Source: Rhipidocladum racemiflorum (taxonomy: Eukaryota; Streptophyta; Magnoliopsida; Poales; Poaceae). From it: DNA of 64,000 nt. Shown here piece after piece: positions 12,701-22,908 of the stretch. Both the position numbers and the translations under genes were made by a program. The stretch covers positions 372,001-436,000 of the forward strand of contig JAYEVF010000033.1 in assembly GCA_036346355.1 (NCBI GenBank), in the 5' to 3' direction. The notes beneath the pieces are model-generated. The model saw only the letters and a list, made by a program, of their open reading frames with translations, was not told where the DNA came from and ran no database searches. Positions within the stretch are counted from its first letter, which is position 1. Each line of letters opens with the position of its first letter.

Positions 12701-13519
12701 CAATTAGGCTCAAACAAATGGTTTACTATTGATACATAAAGCTAAATAATACGAGTTCCAACTCATATTTCACCAAACTTTTGCATTTTTTAGTTCAAAC
12801 TTCTAATTCTACTAAGTTTCACGTAATCGTAGAGGCGACTCCTCGGCCCAAAAAATTGTTCTATTCCCAACTGTGGTTTCGTGGAACCACCGGGTCTCTC
12901 TTTCTCTTCCTCTTCGTCGGACTGTTTCTTGTTTTTTTTTTTTGGGGAACCTCCTTCTACACTGTCTTCTTCCCCGCTTTATAGGGCGGGCCTGGGACCT
13001 GGCCGTATTGATTGGCCTTCTTTTTCTTTATTATTTCTTGCCAAGGGCTAACCTGAATTTTTTTATTGAATCACGTCTCTCATACGTTGGGTTTTTTGCC
13101 CTCTGTTCGTACACCTTTTATAGGGGTTCGACGGGAATTTCACTTGTGTTGGGGTCTCAGATTGCCGGGACACGTCATTGTGTACTCGGGAGGAGTTGTT
13201 GGGGGGTGTCAGACCTTGGAGATGGGCACTAGGTTCACGTCAGAGGGAGACATTGCTGGGAGTGATTTCCTCCGGTTTCTTCCCTCGCCACGGAAGGGGA
13301 CTTCCCCTCGTTGCGGAGGAGGGGAAAGGGGCGATCTTTATCCATCATCCCTTTTTACCGGGGGATGATCTCCTAAGGTATGGACTTATGGCTTTATCGA
13401 AGGAAGAGGTTGACGTTTAGAAATCCGTTCTCGTGGGCCATTAGATACAGGGGCTTCGTTTAGCTAGCCGAGGGGGAGGGATGAGCCTGGCCGGTCCACC
13501 ACACCAACCTAACTACAGT
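12701..13519. other. Unassigned, partly GC-rich intergenic stretch
   Basis: The left part is AT-rich. From about 12860 to 13440 the sequence becomes GC-rich with short overlapping open frames in several phases, a pattern I read as non-coding LTR-type DNA. There is no recognisable protein motif, terminal repeat or RNA gene. Confidence 0.4.
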
Positions 13520-13527
13520 TAGTGCTA

Positions 13528-13719
13528 GAGAAATTTTACGGTGAATTATACTTGTAGTATAAAATATGTAGTAGAAATCACATCTAACCGTTGATTTGTT
13601 AAGGATGTTTCTACTACTCTACTACCAGGTGTAGTATAAGTAAACTTTAGTTAATCTGATCCATTGGATCGAAAAGAATGAACGGTTCATATTTAATATA
13701 GTGTACCGTAAAAGAGCTC
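13528..13719. mobile_element. 192-bp MITE with 8-bp TSD TAGTGCTA
   Basis: The terminal inverted repeats are GAGAAATTTTACGGT on the left and, reversed, GAGCTCTTTTACGGT on the right. The flanking eight bases TAGTGCTA at 13520-13527 and 13720-13727 are identical. A second copy, missing its first 17 bases, abuts the gypsy LTR at 59989. The length of the duplication fits a hAT-type or Mutator-type non-autonomous element; a terminal G favours Mutator-type. Confidence 0.8.
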
Positions 13720-13811
13720 TAGTGCTATTGGGAGCATCTGGGGCGAGTTAGGATGCCGAGGCATGAGGGTTGATATCCCGGAAAATTGGACTGACATGCA
13801 GGCACCTTTTA

Positions 13812-14048
13812 CTCCCTCTGTTCTCACAAAAGTGCATTTCTAGTGTTCAAAATTTTTCCCACAAAGAGTGCATCTTTTGTCCGTATGGCCCAGATATAAG
13901 TGTATGCATGCTCATTTAAAAATGCATGTGGAAACCGAAGCACTAGCATGCATGTATATAGAGTAATGAGGGTCACATTAGTCATTTACCTTGCACATTA
14001 ATTTGTCTTAAAAAACCTAGAAATGCACTCTTTGTGGGACGGAGGGAG
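13812..14048. mobile_element. Stowaway-type MITE (237 bp)
   Basis: The ends are CTCCCTCTGTTC on the left and GGACGGAGGGAG on the right, flanked on both sides by TA (13810-13811 and 14049-14050). These termini and the TA duplication are the hallmark of Stowaway elements of the Tc1/mariner superfamily in grasses. The inverted repeats extend inward through AAGTGCATTTCTAG and CTAGAAATGCACTCT. Confidence 0.93.
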
Positions 14049-16050
14049 TACGAGTTAATTGTAAGAATTTTTCGTTACGATTTTTAGGATTTTAACTCGT
14101 GACATGTGGGTGGCAAGTCTTAAGATTACTCCACTAGCAAACTGTTTTCACCGTCAAAGAAACAGAAATAGAAAATGGCAGTGGGAGGCATTCTAGGTAT
14201 CAACCAATATCCAGGCAGAAGTTAATCCTATGATGCGAACTAATACCCAGCCGTTTTATAGCCGCTTGATGTGATGCACCACCGTTCATCTGTATTTGCC
14301 GGGTGTATCACCGTAAATCCTCCACATTTTCATAAGTGATGATAATTCCTTTGGTATCCTGGAGGGTAAGTGGGTTCCAAGAATGCTTAGTTACAGCTTG
14401 TTTGGACACGAAATTCTTTGGGGAATTTTAGGACCTTTGAGCTAAATCCAAAAAATCTATAAAAAAATAATCCACCTCATCCATAAACTCCCTTGTATTT
14501 TTCAATTTTAAGATGCAACAACTAATTAACAATCTCTACCTTAGAGCTAAAATATTGTTATTTTACTGTATTGGGTGAAAAATTCCTTCAATTAACGAGA
14601 TTTTACAACGCCTGGTAGAAAGCTCTGGTGCCGTTGATTAGCAAACCCAAGTCCTCCAGCACGTTGGTTCTCATGCAAAAGCGTTGCACTGCCTCTTCTC
14701 CATCATCCCCTGCTCCGTTGGAGAGCTCTCCTTCTTCTTGGCCTATACCTTCCTCTGATTCCAAAGAACAATTCACCTAGAGAACAGTTCCAAAACAACC
14801 ATTCATCTCGAGCGTATTTCCATAACAACAATTCATCAGACGCTCGCAAGGGCCGCAAGGCAGTGCCAGCGATGTCAGCGGCATCGGTGGTGTACAGGGA
14901 GAACGTGGCAGGGATTGAGAAGGTGCTCACCATGCATGCTTCTTCCCCCATGCGGGTATTGGGCCCTGCCGGACCAATACGGTACGGTCGTGGGTCTAGA
15001 CTGTGTCGTGCCATCCGACTAGCCTCCATCAAGCGCAGGCATGGCCCATTGGCACGTCGTGCCAATTTCATGCCGTGCTGGCTTAGGTTCGATCCATTTT
15101 CACTATGTAGAAAAGAGGAAAGGAGGTAGGGACAAACAACGCATTTATCGATGTAGTCATGAGGACGGAGTGCAACACGGCTAGAGGCGAGGAAGGCGCT
15201 AGCATCAGGGAAGGAGCACGCATGGTGGCTAGGGATGGTGGTGACGTGGCACGGAAAGGCCAAAATTGGCGGCGGCATGGCTAAAAACCACTAGATCCAA
15301 CGCCAAGGCAGTGAGGATCATCAAGTTTCAAAGCCAGCTCCGTCTTCTTCCTCTCCAATCACCGCTGTCTTCTTCCTCTCCAATCGTCACCATTTTCTTC
15401 CTCAGAACAGCAAACAAAGCTAGTGGCGCGGTGCTGCATGGCCGTGGGGGACAGTGAGGAGGAGATGGTGTGGGACGGCTGTGCAGGGACGAAACAGGAG
15501 TGGAGGAGGACAAAAAGAGAGAAAAAGGAGACGACGGAGGTGCGGGGAGATGGTGACCGGGCCGAATGGGTCATCGGAGGAGGTGAAGGGGAGATGTAGT
15601 ATTTGATGATAGGTTTGGACCGTTCGGGCAAGATAGTTAATGATGGTATGTGCTGTAGATAGGATGTTTTTTTTTTTATAAAAGGGACGCTTTCTTGCTG
15701 GGCCGATCCAAGCACAGCCCAGTCAGTCGTGTCCTATTGTACCACCCATCCTGCCAAGTTTTTTGGCTCGGCACGGTCCATCATTCGTGTGGTGCCGACC
15801 CGGTCCAAAGACATGCATGTTGTGCCATGCTTTGGACCTTGCTAGCGGAAGGAGAGTTGAAGTAACTCGATTCAACATAGAGCACATCCTCGAGCAGTGG
15901 TTTATCATCCTTGAGCGATGGTCATACAACACAAACGATCGTCCCGATCAGCGCCGTAGTAGTAGCAATGCCTCTACTGGAGTTCAACGTTCTGAGGAGG
16001 AGACAAGGTGCGTGGATGTGCTTTGCAGGTCTATATTCCCTCCTCTAAGG
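14049..16050. other. Unassigned intergenic stretch
   Basis: AT-rich to about 14600, then GC-rich with many short frames in all phases (14.7-15.7 kb). The sequence around 14990 and 15770 shares GC-rich words such as GTGCCATCC and GTGGTGCC, which suggests degraded transposon DNA. No protein domain, terminal repeat or RNA gene was recognised. The 191-codon open frame on the minus strand (14703-15278) has no motif I know and is probably fortuitous. Confidence 0.4.
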
Positions 16051-16059
16051 TCTGCTTTG

Positions 16060-16355
16060 CAGGTGAGCCTTGGGTTTAAGATTGAAATCTGCCTATGCTA
16101 CTGCCTACGCCACATCCCAGCAGCGTACCGTTGCCGGTGAATTATAATCGTGTGATTGCCTAGTGTAACTTCTTTCTTTGGTGGGGTTCAGAAATAAACA
16201 AATGGCAGGATGATTAAAACAACAGATGCAAATGATGCATAAGAAAATTTCAAACACATTACTACAAACGAACAACTCTGATTTGCGAATCGCGTGGTTA
16301 GTAAGGAGAAGAGGTACCAACTAGGCGGTGATCAGGTAGTTCAGTAGTCATTTTT
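16060..16355. repeat. Dispersed repeat unit R (part a), copy H2, left piece
   Basis: It starts near TGCTTTGCAGGTGAGCC and passes through GCCACATCCCAGCAGCG and GATTGCCTAGTGTAAC to CAGTAGTCATTTTT. The same series occurs at 46062-46180 and, split by a CACTA insertion, at 48428-49300. After the SINE and the copia-type LTR, this copy continues at 19142. No product was recognised, although CAG followed by GTGAGCC could be part of an old splice acceptor. Confidence 0.7.
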
Positions 16356-16562
16356 AACTACTCAGAGGACTGAGCGATACCTCAGTGGTGGAGGGTGACG
16401 TTGCTCGCCCCGCTAGCCTGGGTTTCGAGAATCGAACCTAGTGTCTCTCGTAGTGCGAGTGCATGCACTAGTGTGTGTATGTGTGTGCATATATAGCTTA
16501 TCTGTTGTTCTTTCTTCTATAATGGCTGTCTGAGCTCCTTGCTAATTTTTTTAAAAAAATTG
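16356..16562 (+). mobile_element. tRNA-derived SINE-like insertion
   Basis: A polymerase III A-box-like segment (ACCTCAGTGGTGGAGG, 16379-16394) is followed by a degenerate B box (GGTTTCGAGAATCGAACC, 16421-16438) about 30 bases further on, then a non-coding body ending in T/A-runs. The likely target duplication is AACTACTC at 16356-16363 against AACAACTC at 16563-16570 (one mismatch). The paralogous unit at 49281-49300 reads straight through CAGTAGTCATTTTGGACAAC without it, so this is an insertion of about 205 bp. The exact SINE family was not identified. Confidence 0.7.
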
Positions 16563-17099
16563 AACAACTCCACGGGATACTAATGATAGAAATAAGGACT
16601 TTAATTTAATCCAAGTATAAATCATGAACAATATATGATGGTAACAAATAACAGGAACATACCCTAGATGCATATGAAACCAGCAGATTAGAAATAAACA
16701 GTAGAAACATCATAGCGAGTACGTACTGTTTGTGTGTAGAGGAAGTAGTAGATGTCGCAGTAGTCGTAGTACGTACAGCGTTGAAGACGAAAGTGCATTG
16801 ATGCCGAACATGACGTCGAGCAGCAGTGGCCAAATGTGGAGGAAGACGAGCCGTGATGAAGATCTTGGAGCAGTTGCGCCAAGCGCCTCCCAAAAACCTG
16901 ATTCACCCTCTCCCGGTGCAAGAACTCAAGGACGAATGGTTCCAGAGACCTGCTCTCCTGTTCGCTGGTGCACGCTGGTGTTCGGAATGGAGTAGACTAG
17001 AAGACAGCGTAGCGAGAGAACTGACGAAAACTCTTTCATCCCGGTGACTGCGGCGCAGTAAATATAGAATCGTAACCGAACGTTACTTGAAGACATGCA

Positions 17100-17281
17100 G
17101 CCGAGCGTTACTCGAAGACGTGCAGCCGAGCGTTACTTGAAGATGTGCTACCGAGCAACCGAGCACCGAGCATCGAGCAACCGAGCTGCCGAGCACTGCC
17201 GAGCATTGCTCGAGCATCGAGCAACCGAGCACCGAGCATCGAACAACTGAGCATTACTCGACCAAGAAACCGAGCACTGCC
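17100..17281. repeat. Irregular CCGAGCA/ATCGAGCAA short tandem array
   Basis: Within the copia-type LTR, short words such as CCGAGCACCGAGCATCGAGC and CGTTACTCGAAGACGTGCAG are repeated irregularly. The array continues on the other side of the hAT element at 18787, which confirms that the hAT element inserted into it. Confidence 0.7.
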
Positions 17282-17969
17282 CAAGGTTTCAAATTTCGCT
17301 TTGGTATAAATCTCAGAGGTGGCCGAAATCCGAAACCTCGGCGAGATTCAAAAATTTCAGACGAAATACAAAAACCAAATTTCAAATTCGGTTGTTTTTT
17401 CAAACGGGAAATTCGAGATCTCGGCTGAAATCACCAAGATCTCGGACGAAATTACCGAGATTTTGGCCCACATTGAACCGACCGAAAAATGGTCCAAAAC
17501 ACATCAGCAAATTTTGAAATTTTTTTTGGATGGTCCTAACACATCACTAATATTCCCATAAAAATTTCAAAAGATGATCAAATATGTGGAAGTTTTAAAA
17601 AATATAATAGTGGCAATGTCATGATAAAAGTCTTTTGTAAAATCTGTTTTTGATTTTTCAAATGTAACAGGACATATGGTAATATCATTAGGACATGTGG
17701 TTTACATATTACATATTACACTAAACATGACTTTATTTTGGTCTTAAAGAATTAGTGCAAGTGGATGAGATAAAACCAATTTTGGCATATTACATATTAC
17801 ATATTACACTAAACCATGACTTCTTCGGCAGTAAGCCAAGATGCACAATCTGAACCATGAGCATATCAGTTTGCTGCACATGCAGTAGCCACTTGGGGCA
17901 AGGTAATCGCATAATAAACTTCAGAACATACTAATCTTAGCATAATGCATATATTTTGGCTAACTGTAC

Positions 17970-18033
17970 CTCTGTAAACTTCAAGAATATGAGAAGTTGA
18001 ACATGTCTGCCTAGTCATCATGACCAACTCGAC
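17970..18033 (-). pseudogene. Captured RecQ helicase exon: start of winged-helix region
   Basis: This 64-nt exon is bounded by a TTTAG acceptor (minus strand, 18034-18038) and a GTACAG donor. It reads VELVMMTRQ, then STSHILEVYRG, and it continues the previous exon in phase (ARQL|VELV). HILEVYRG is a well-conserved segment of RECQL4A-type helicases just after the zinc module. The intron between this and the preceding exon is 90 bp (18034-18123). I could not recognise a following exon in 17820-17969, so the capture seems to end in that intron. Confidence 0.8.
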
Positions 18034-18123
18034 CTAAAGAAGCAACAAGATAAGAGTTTAGATTCACACAGAGACGTGTGTGTGTGTGTGTGTTTTGGAG
18101 GAGGGGCACAACTGTCCACTTAC

Positions 18124-18282
18124 CAACTGCCTAGCAATCATGGTCACATCTTTCTCAATCCATGTCAATTCTTTCAAGCAATTATCACATGTTTTTGCAC
18201 AATGTGAAGGATCAAACATCTCTCCAAAGTGGATCAGTTGTAGTAGGCGTCTGCAGTCCACATCATTTTCACAATAACTAAC
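18124..18282 (-). pseudogene. Captured RecQ helicase exon: zinc-binding segment
   Basis: A complete 159-nt exon (53 codons) lies between an AG acceptor (at 18283) and a GTAAGT donor (from 18123). It encodes the RecQ zinc-binding subdomain: YCENDVDCRRLLQLIHFGE, then CAKTCDNC, so all four zinc-ligand cysteines (two in YC/DC, two in TCDNC) plus the extra HC are present. It ends IEKDVTMIARQL. The frame is open and the splice sites are intact. In a RecQ helicase this subdomain stabilises the protein and helps DNA binding; here it is a fragment inside a transposon and cannot make a helicase. The family assignment is from motif recall, not a search. Confidence 0.85.
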
Positions 18283-18365
18283 CTATAGAAAGAGAAAATA
18301 TGACAAGCTATGATGCCTTCCAAACTACAACTCAACAAGAAGCATGCATGTCGAATTATATATAC

Positions 18366-18391
18366 CATGCGCAGTAGATTGAGTATCCGAA
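18366..18391 (-). pseudogene. Captured RecQ helicase exon (3' end only)
   Basis: Read on the minus strand, the last codons are ...NLLRM, directly followed by a GT donor at 18365. In RecQ helicases of the RECQL4A type this is the segment immediately before the zinc-binding part. The 5' side of the exon is cut where the hAT-type tandem repeat begins (about 18392). The intron to the next exon is 83 bp (18283-18365). Confidence 0.7.
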
Positions 18392-18679
18392 GATCAATTT
18401 TTGAAATTTTAAAAAATGGTCCAAAACACATCCAAAATTTTTGAAATTTTTTGTGGATAGTCTTGACCTTAAATCCAATCAAATCCCATCGACAAAAAAT
18501 GAAATCCGATATAATTACCCGAGATTTCGACCGAGATCAATTTTTGAACTTTTAAAAAATGGTCCAAAACACATCCAAATTTTTTGAAATTTTTTGTGGA
18601 TAGTATTGACCTCAAATCCAATCAAATCCCATCGACAAAAAATGAAATATGGTCTAATTACCCAAGATTTCGGCCGAGA
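18392..18679. repeat. Two direct copies of a 144-bp unit in the hAT element
   Basis: The unit starting ATCAATTTTTGAAATTTT (18392-18535) is repeated with few changes at 18536-18679 (ATCAATTTTTGAACTTTT). Both copies contain CATCGACAAAAAATGAAAT and end in GAGATTTCGACCGAG or GATTTCGGCCGAG. A related single copy is present near the left end (17480-17580). Confidence 0.85.
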
Positions 18680-19141
18680 TCACCGAGATCTCGACCGAAA
18701 TCACCGAGATCTCGCGCGAGATTTGAATTTTTTCAATATTGTTTAAAATTTTTTATTCGACTGAGATTTAGGATTTTTCAACCTTGGCACTACCGAGCAT
18801 TGTCTCATACTGCAACCGCGATGATCCCGAGTAGCAAAAAGAGGCTATGACTGCGCAAGGCCCTGGATCAGATTTCGGTGGGCTACTCACGCGGGTGCCG
18901 TGCGCTCGCACCGCCCCGGCCAGGCGAGGCGAACGAGCGCACGCGTGTGTGTTCTTTCTTCCTCTCTCCCACATAGCTCTACCATGGTGGATCACACTCC
19001 ACTATTTAAGTTAGTGTTCACCACTTTAGACTAGCAATGTGGGACAATTGTTAGTACACATACCTCCCGATGAGACGGGCCTTTGAGATTTTCTATGATT
19101 ATTCTCTCAATTAAATGGGCTTTGGCCCAAATAATCCAACA

Positions 19142-19268
19142 ACTAATACCAACAAAGCAAACACCATGATAAATATATCTAACCCATCGGCTGTAGATTA
19201 AGATTTCTCCACTTCCTAAAAAGGTGAGATGCTTAATTCCTGGTCTGACACTGCTGAAATATGTGACA
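19142..19268. repeat. Dispersed repeat unit R (part a), copy H2, middle piece
   Basis: AAATATATCTAACCCATCGG followed by AGATTAAGATTTCTCCACT matches 49345-49392. It directly follows the copia-type LTR and is broken again at about 19268 by the next block. Confidence 0.75.
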
Positions 19269-19269
19269 A

Positions 19270-19554
19270 AAGGCCCAGTTTGTTTCAGCTTTTGGATTCT
19301 GGATTCTGGATTATGGGAGAAGCTGCTTTTGATTATGGGAGAATCGAGTCGAGCCGGCTACAACTTTTAGGTTTCAAACTGAGCCGGCGAGAATCAGGTT
19401 TCAGCCAGCTTCTGATTCTATATAGAAATCAGCTTCTGATTCTATATAGAAATCAGCTTCTGATTCTCAGAGAAGCTGTCCAGAATCCTTCCGTTCGGCA
19501 AATAATCCGTTTTTTTTAAGCAAAAGTTGTCCACAAGCTAAAACGAACGGGCCT
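19270..19554. mobile_element. MITE-like element with AGGCCC-GTTTGTTTCAGC ends
   Basis: The left end is AGGCCCAGTTTGTTTCAGCT and the right end, reversed, is TAGGCCCGTTCGTTTTAGCT. A 24-bp unit containing ATTCTATATAGAAATCAGC is repeated about three times near 19410-19470. I found no convincing target-site duplication, so limits are uncertain. Confidence 0.55.
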
Positions 19555-20870
19555 ATGTATTGCTGTGAAATTGCCTCAAAATTTGAAATTTGGAGATTGA
19601 TCTTTGGGCTGGCCAATTTTCAAATGGGCTATACAGCCGGCCCTTTAGGGCATAAGGGAAAAGGGGATCTCACCTGTTCGACAGCAGCGGTGGCAGTACA
19701 TCCAAACCGCACGCTTCACGCGGAAGCCGACGTGATGGTTGCATCGTGAGCGTGAGGATTGTAGCCTAGAGCTCCTCCATCCCCGCCCCCTATTTCATGG
19801 TCCTCTGGCTCCTCTCCATGGTAGTCTTTTTCAGCTTCGGTTTTACCTTTGATTTCCCTTTTGCCTTTCGATTTAGTTACCGGCCTACGACTCGCTAGCA
19901 TGAGGGGTGGTCCTAGGCTAAGTTCTAGGAGTGTGGAACCTTGAGCCGTGCCTCCTTGCGATGTGATTTTTTGCTTGATTTCGGTGCTGTAAACTCTAGG
20001 GTTTGGATTGACCCAAGCCTCCTTGCGTGGTATTCTTGTGCTTGCCACTGGGTGTTTGTATTCGAAAGGCTGTGGATTGTCTTGTGCAACTTATTTTGAG
20101 GCTCGGCTCCGCACTCAGTGTGTCACATGTGCGAAAGGTGCATTATATGCGAAAGGTGTATTATATCTTCGTGATGCAGGCCATTCTAACTATGGCACAT
20201 ACGTTGGCAATTGGATTTCTGGGATAACAACATTCTTATTGTACCTTGCTCTGTCATCTGAACAAGCTTTGAGTGCTTGTTCCTCTGTGATTATTCTTTG
20301 ATTCATTCTCACTGTTTGCTGCCTATTGATTGCTCGATGATGTAATTGGGTCACTAGAAGTAGAACTAAACAATTACAGTAGTAATCCTGACCTTGAACT
20401 AGTTGGTGATCGACCTTCTGTTATTGCTAGAAAGTATTAAATTGTTGTTTCATTGGCTATGAGGTTGATGTTCATATAATTATCACTGGATACTTCAACT
20501 AGCTAGTGGCTGTAATTCTTATCAGTAGCCTCTGTTTCTGTTCGACTTGGTCTGTCATATTGATATTCTCATACATTGCTTTGGCCGAACAGTACTTATC
20601 TGAACTAGTTTATGTTAAACAGTGATTATCTGATATTTAATGTTTTATGGTGCATAATTTAAGAAGGTAAATAGTTCAAGGCATTATTTTCTTAGTTAAT
20701 TGTTTAGTTCAACTTGTGATTAATTGATCCTGGTGTAGAGAAGATAAGAGATTAATTCTCTAGCAGTCCTATTATTTGGGATTAATATTATTTGGAAGGT
20801 GTAACTATCATATAATTGTTATTTGGGATTAGTATAATATTACTTCTCTTAATATTGCATTATTTACAAC
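19555..20870. other. Unassigned insert between two pieces of repeat unit R
   Basis: The paralogous unit at 49430-49460 passes directly from CTGTGAAAAAAACAAG to TATATTTCTATGCACATG, so everything here together with the preceding MITE is an insert of about 1.6 kb. The left part is moderately GC-rich with two overlapping short frames around 20008-20301, the right part AT-rich. It could be a captured 5' gene end or a degraded transposon; no domain was recognised. Confidence 0.45.
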
Positions 20871-21512
20871 ATATATTTCTATGCACATGATGCACTTGTA
20901 GTAACCTCTACAGCCGCGAGGCAAATCAAGCTGAAGAGGAGCGAAACAAAGACATGAAAGAAGATTTTCCCGTCTAGCAAGATATATCATTTGATCATCT
21001 TGATGCAGTTATATCACTTGAGGCAAATCAAGCCAAGGAGAAGCGAAACAAATAGTCCAATTATGAGCTTCCCATCTTCAGTAAATCGTTTTTCTGACAT
21101 CAACAAAATGTTATTTGTTTGAAGTTCTAAATGCAGCACCAAGATTACTGTTGTAACAAGGTTACCAAAAATAAATCGGTAATGTACGTGACTGTCACCT
21201 TGGGCGGTAGGAATATTAATATATGGTTGGTAACACATTTGTTGAAACGAAGAGTAAAGAAAAACGTGACACAATATGTTTAATTATTTTAAAGAAGCCC
21301 TATTCTCAAGTTCTAACAAGTATTCAACTCGACACAAAGTCTTAGAAAAACGATACAGGATTGTAAGAATGGCCTGGGGAAATGACTATAAGGGCATGTA
21401 TATTGAAGGTACTTAGCAAAAAAATGTTGTTTTTCCTTGCCACAAATGATTAATAAGGAACTAATTATGTAGCATCGATATTTGAGTTGGCAATCATATT
21501 TCACATGCATGA
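20871..21512. repeat. Dispersed repeat unit R (part a), copy H2, right piece
   Basis: The part from TATATTTCTATGCACATGAT to GATATATCATTTGATCATCT matches 49446-49605. The part from 21054 on matches 10780-11450. CGAGGCAAATCAAGC occurs twice within it (20919 and 21019), a small internal duplication. No coding content was recognised. Confidence 0.72.
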
Positions 21513-21591
21513 AGGTTTGAGCATTTTGGAGAAGGAAGAGGGAGAAGGGGAGTGGCTGTGTTGTGGAAGAAGAGGAGAAGGAGGTGCTGGG

Positions 21592-22391
21592 TAGGGATGT
21601 GATCGGATCGGATACGGTCGAATATCGTCCTATTCATATCCGTATCCGTATTTTTTATCGAATACAGAATCAAATACGAATAATGTCGAATACAGAATCG
21701 AATACGAATAATACATGATAATATCGGTTACGAATACAGATCGAATACGGATCGGAATCAACATGGATACGAATAATATTAGTCGGATATTTTAAAATCC
21801 AATTTCAGTTTTTTTCCAAAATCGGTCCAAATTTAAATTCAAAATTCCAAAAGAAATATATTTGTATGTCTTTTTTTTTGCCTTTTTATCCCTAGCTTGT
21901 CATACATGTGACTCTGTGAGTAACAATGTATCCCATTGCAATAATTGAACCAAATAATTTGCAGCTGGCATATGCTGCTGAATCCTAAGTAACCCTCCTG
22001 AAACGCCACTTGCCAATTTCTGTACCACATTTACCCAAATATCTCCAAATTAGCATCTAGCACACATGAACACATTATATCTTGTCATCCAATGCAGACC
22101 CCAGTCTCTGAAACAATGAAACATGTTAACTTGTTAATGTGTTATTCTGAAACGTGCTATTCGGATAATATCCGTATGTCATATTCGGATATTATCCGAA
22201 TAAAAACTCGGATATTCCGTATCCATCGAATAATCAGTGTTCCATATCCGTATCCGTATCCATATAAATTATCTGTATCCATATCCTTATCCGAGAAATC
22301 AACTGGATATCTGTGAAACTATCCAAATCATCATCCAAATCAATTCGGTCGGTCGGTCGGTCGGAATATATCCGTACCAGTTCCATCCCTA
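21592..22391. mobile_element. Non-autonomous hAT element (800 bp), TSD GTGCTGGG
   Basis: The ends are TAGGGATGTGATCGGATC and, reversed from the right, TAGGGATGGAACTGGTACGG. GTGCTGGG is repeated exactly at 21584-21591 and 22392-22399. The outer quarters are built from words such as CGGATACGAATA and ATATCCGTATCC, typical of hAT subterminal motifs. A CGGT microsatellite lies at about 22346-22364. No transposase was found. Confidence 0.9.
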
Positions 22392-22700
22392 GTGCTGGGG
22401 TGCCATGGCACGGCAACTCACATGCTGCCATGGTAGTGCTCAGCAGTCTCGCGGCCCTGCCACGGCAGTGCGCGGCGGCTCGCAGCGTTGCCATGGCACC
22501 AGGACTGCAACAGGCAGCAACTCTCGGCAGGCGACGGCCAGGTGCCAGTGGCGGCCTAGCTCTGTGCATGTCCTGACCATGGCACAGCCCGGCATGGCAG
22601 CAGTCTGGCTGAGGTGCAGCTCGAGGTACGTTACGTAACCGGGTGCTAGAAGGCAGCGCGTCCATTGCTAATGGCAAGGTGGCCCGTGGTGACACGTGAA
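22392..22700. other. GC-rich non-coding stretch
   Basis: It is rich in GCCATGGCA and GGCAG words. It stands between the hAT element and an LTR at 22701. I see no gene; similar GC-rich sequence lies at 28269-28344 and 32725-32870, possibly the same older sequence split by the insertions. Confidence 0.4.
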
Positions 22701-22894
22701 TGTTAGATTTAATTTTGGACGGAGTTCAATCCGAATTAAACAATTTCCCTATTTGGATTTGTTGAATCGTATTCTACTTCTTAGGGCTTTAGTTTGGATA
22801 TAAATTTAGATATAGTTTTGAGTTTTGTAGCAAGAAAGCAAGAAGTAATACAAAAGAAAATTATCCTAAAGTTTTTTGATGTTTTATTTTAACA
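22701..22894 (+). repeat. 5' LTR of the 22.7-28.3 kb element
   Basis: It starts TGTTAGATTTAATTTTGG and ends TTTTAACA. It lacks a short segment (AAGGAAAGTATC) found in the 3' copy. Confidence 0.85.
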
Positions 22895-22895
22895 A

Positions 22896-22908
22896 TTAGT
22901 ATTAGAGC
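22896..22908 (+). promoter_or_regulatory. Primer-binding site, initiator-tRNA type
   Basis: TTAGTATTAGAGC lies one base inside the 5' LTR and differs at two positions from the TGGTATCAGAGC site used by most plant copia elements. It is where minus-strand DNA synthesis would start; the mismatches suggest decay. Confidence 0.65.

Larger units (their letters stand above)
17282..18786. mobile_element. Non-autonomous hAT-type element carrying RecQ exons (TSD GCACTRCC)
   Basis: The left end is CAAGGTTTCAAATTTCG and the right end, reversed, is CAAGGTTGAAAAATCC. The flanking eight bases are GCACTGCC (17274-17281) and GCACTACC (18787-18794), one transition apart. An 8-bp duplication is the hallmark of the hAT superfamily. 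Both ends are rich in CCGAGATCTCGGCCGAAAT-like words. The element is 1505 bp and encodes no transposase. Its centre holds exons and introns of a RecQ helicase in antisense orientation, so it is a gene-capturing (Pack-type) element. Its ends resemble those of the element at 24877-25928. Confidence 0.85.
16584..19141 (-). mobile_element. Copia-type solo LTR, minus strand, TSD ACTAA, with nested hAT element
   Basis: On the minus strand it starts TGTTGGATTATTTGGGCC (from 19141) and ends CCTTATTTCTATCA (at 16584). ACTAA flanks it at 16579-16583 and 19142-19146. The paralogous repeat at 49311-49321 reads ATACTAATACC, the empty site. Taking out the nested element (17282-18786) leaves about 1.05 kb with no coding domains, so it is a solo LTR. 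The minus-strand TATTTAAGT/ACTTAAATA region near 18.99-19.00 kb is a candidate LTR promoter. Copia assignment rests on the TGTTGG start and size. Confidence 0.82.

Noticed and set aside
14703..15278. 191-codon minus-strand open frame
   Set aside because: No domain, no homologue that I recognise, and equally open frames in other phases; taken as chance in GC-rich DNA.
16376..16440. Possible tRNA gene (A and B box-like)
   Set aside because: The B box is interrupted, no acceptor stem forms, and the paralogous site at 49.3 kb lacks the whole segment, so it is a SINE-like insertion.
18080..18094. GT dinucleotide run as a regulatory or Z-DNA site
   Set aside because: A short microsatellite in an intron of the captured RecQ segment; nothing supports a function.
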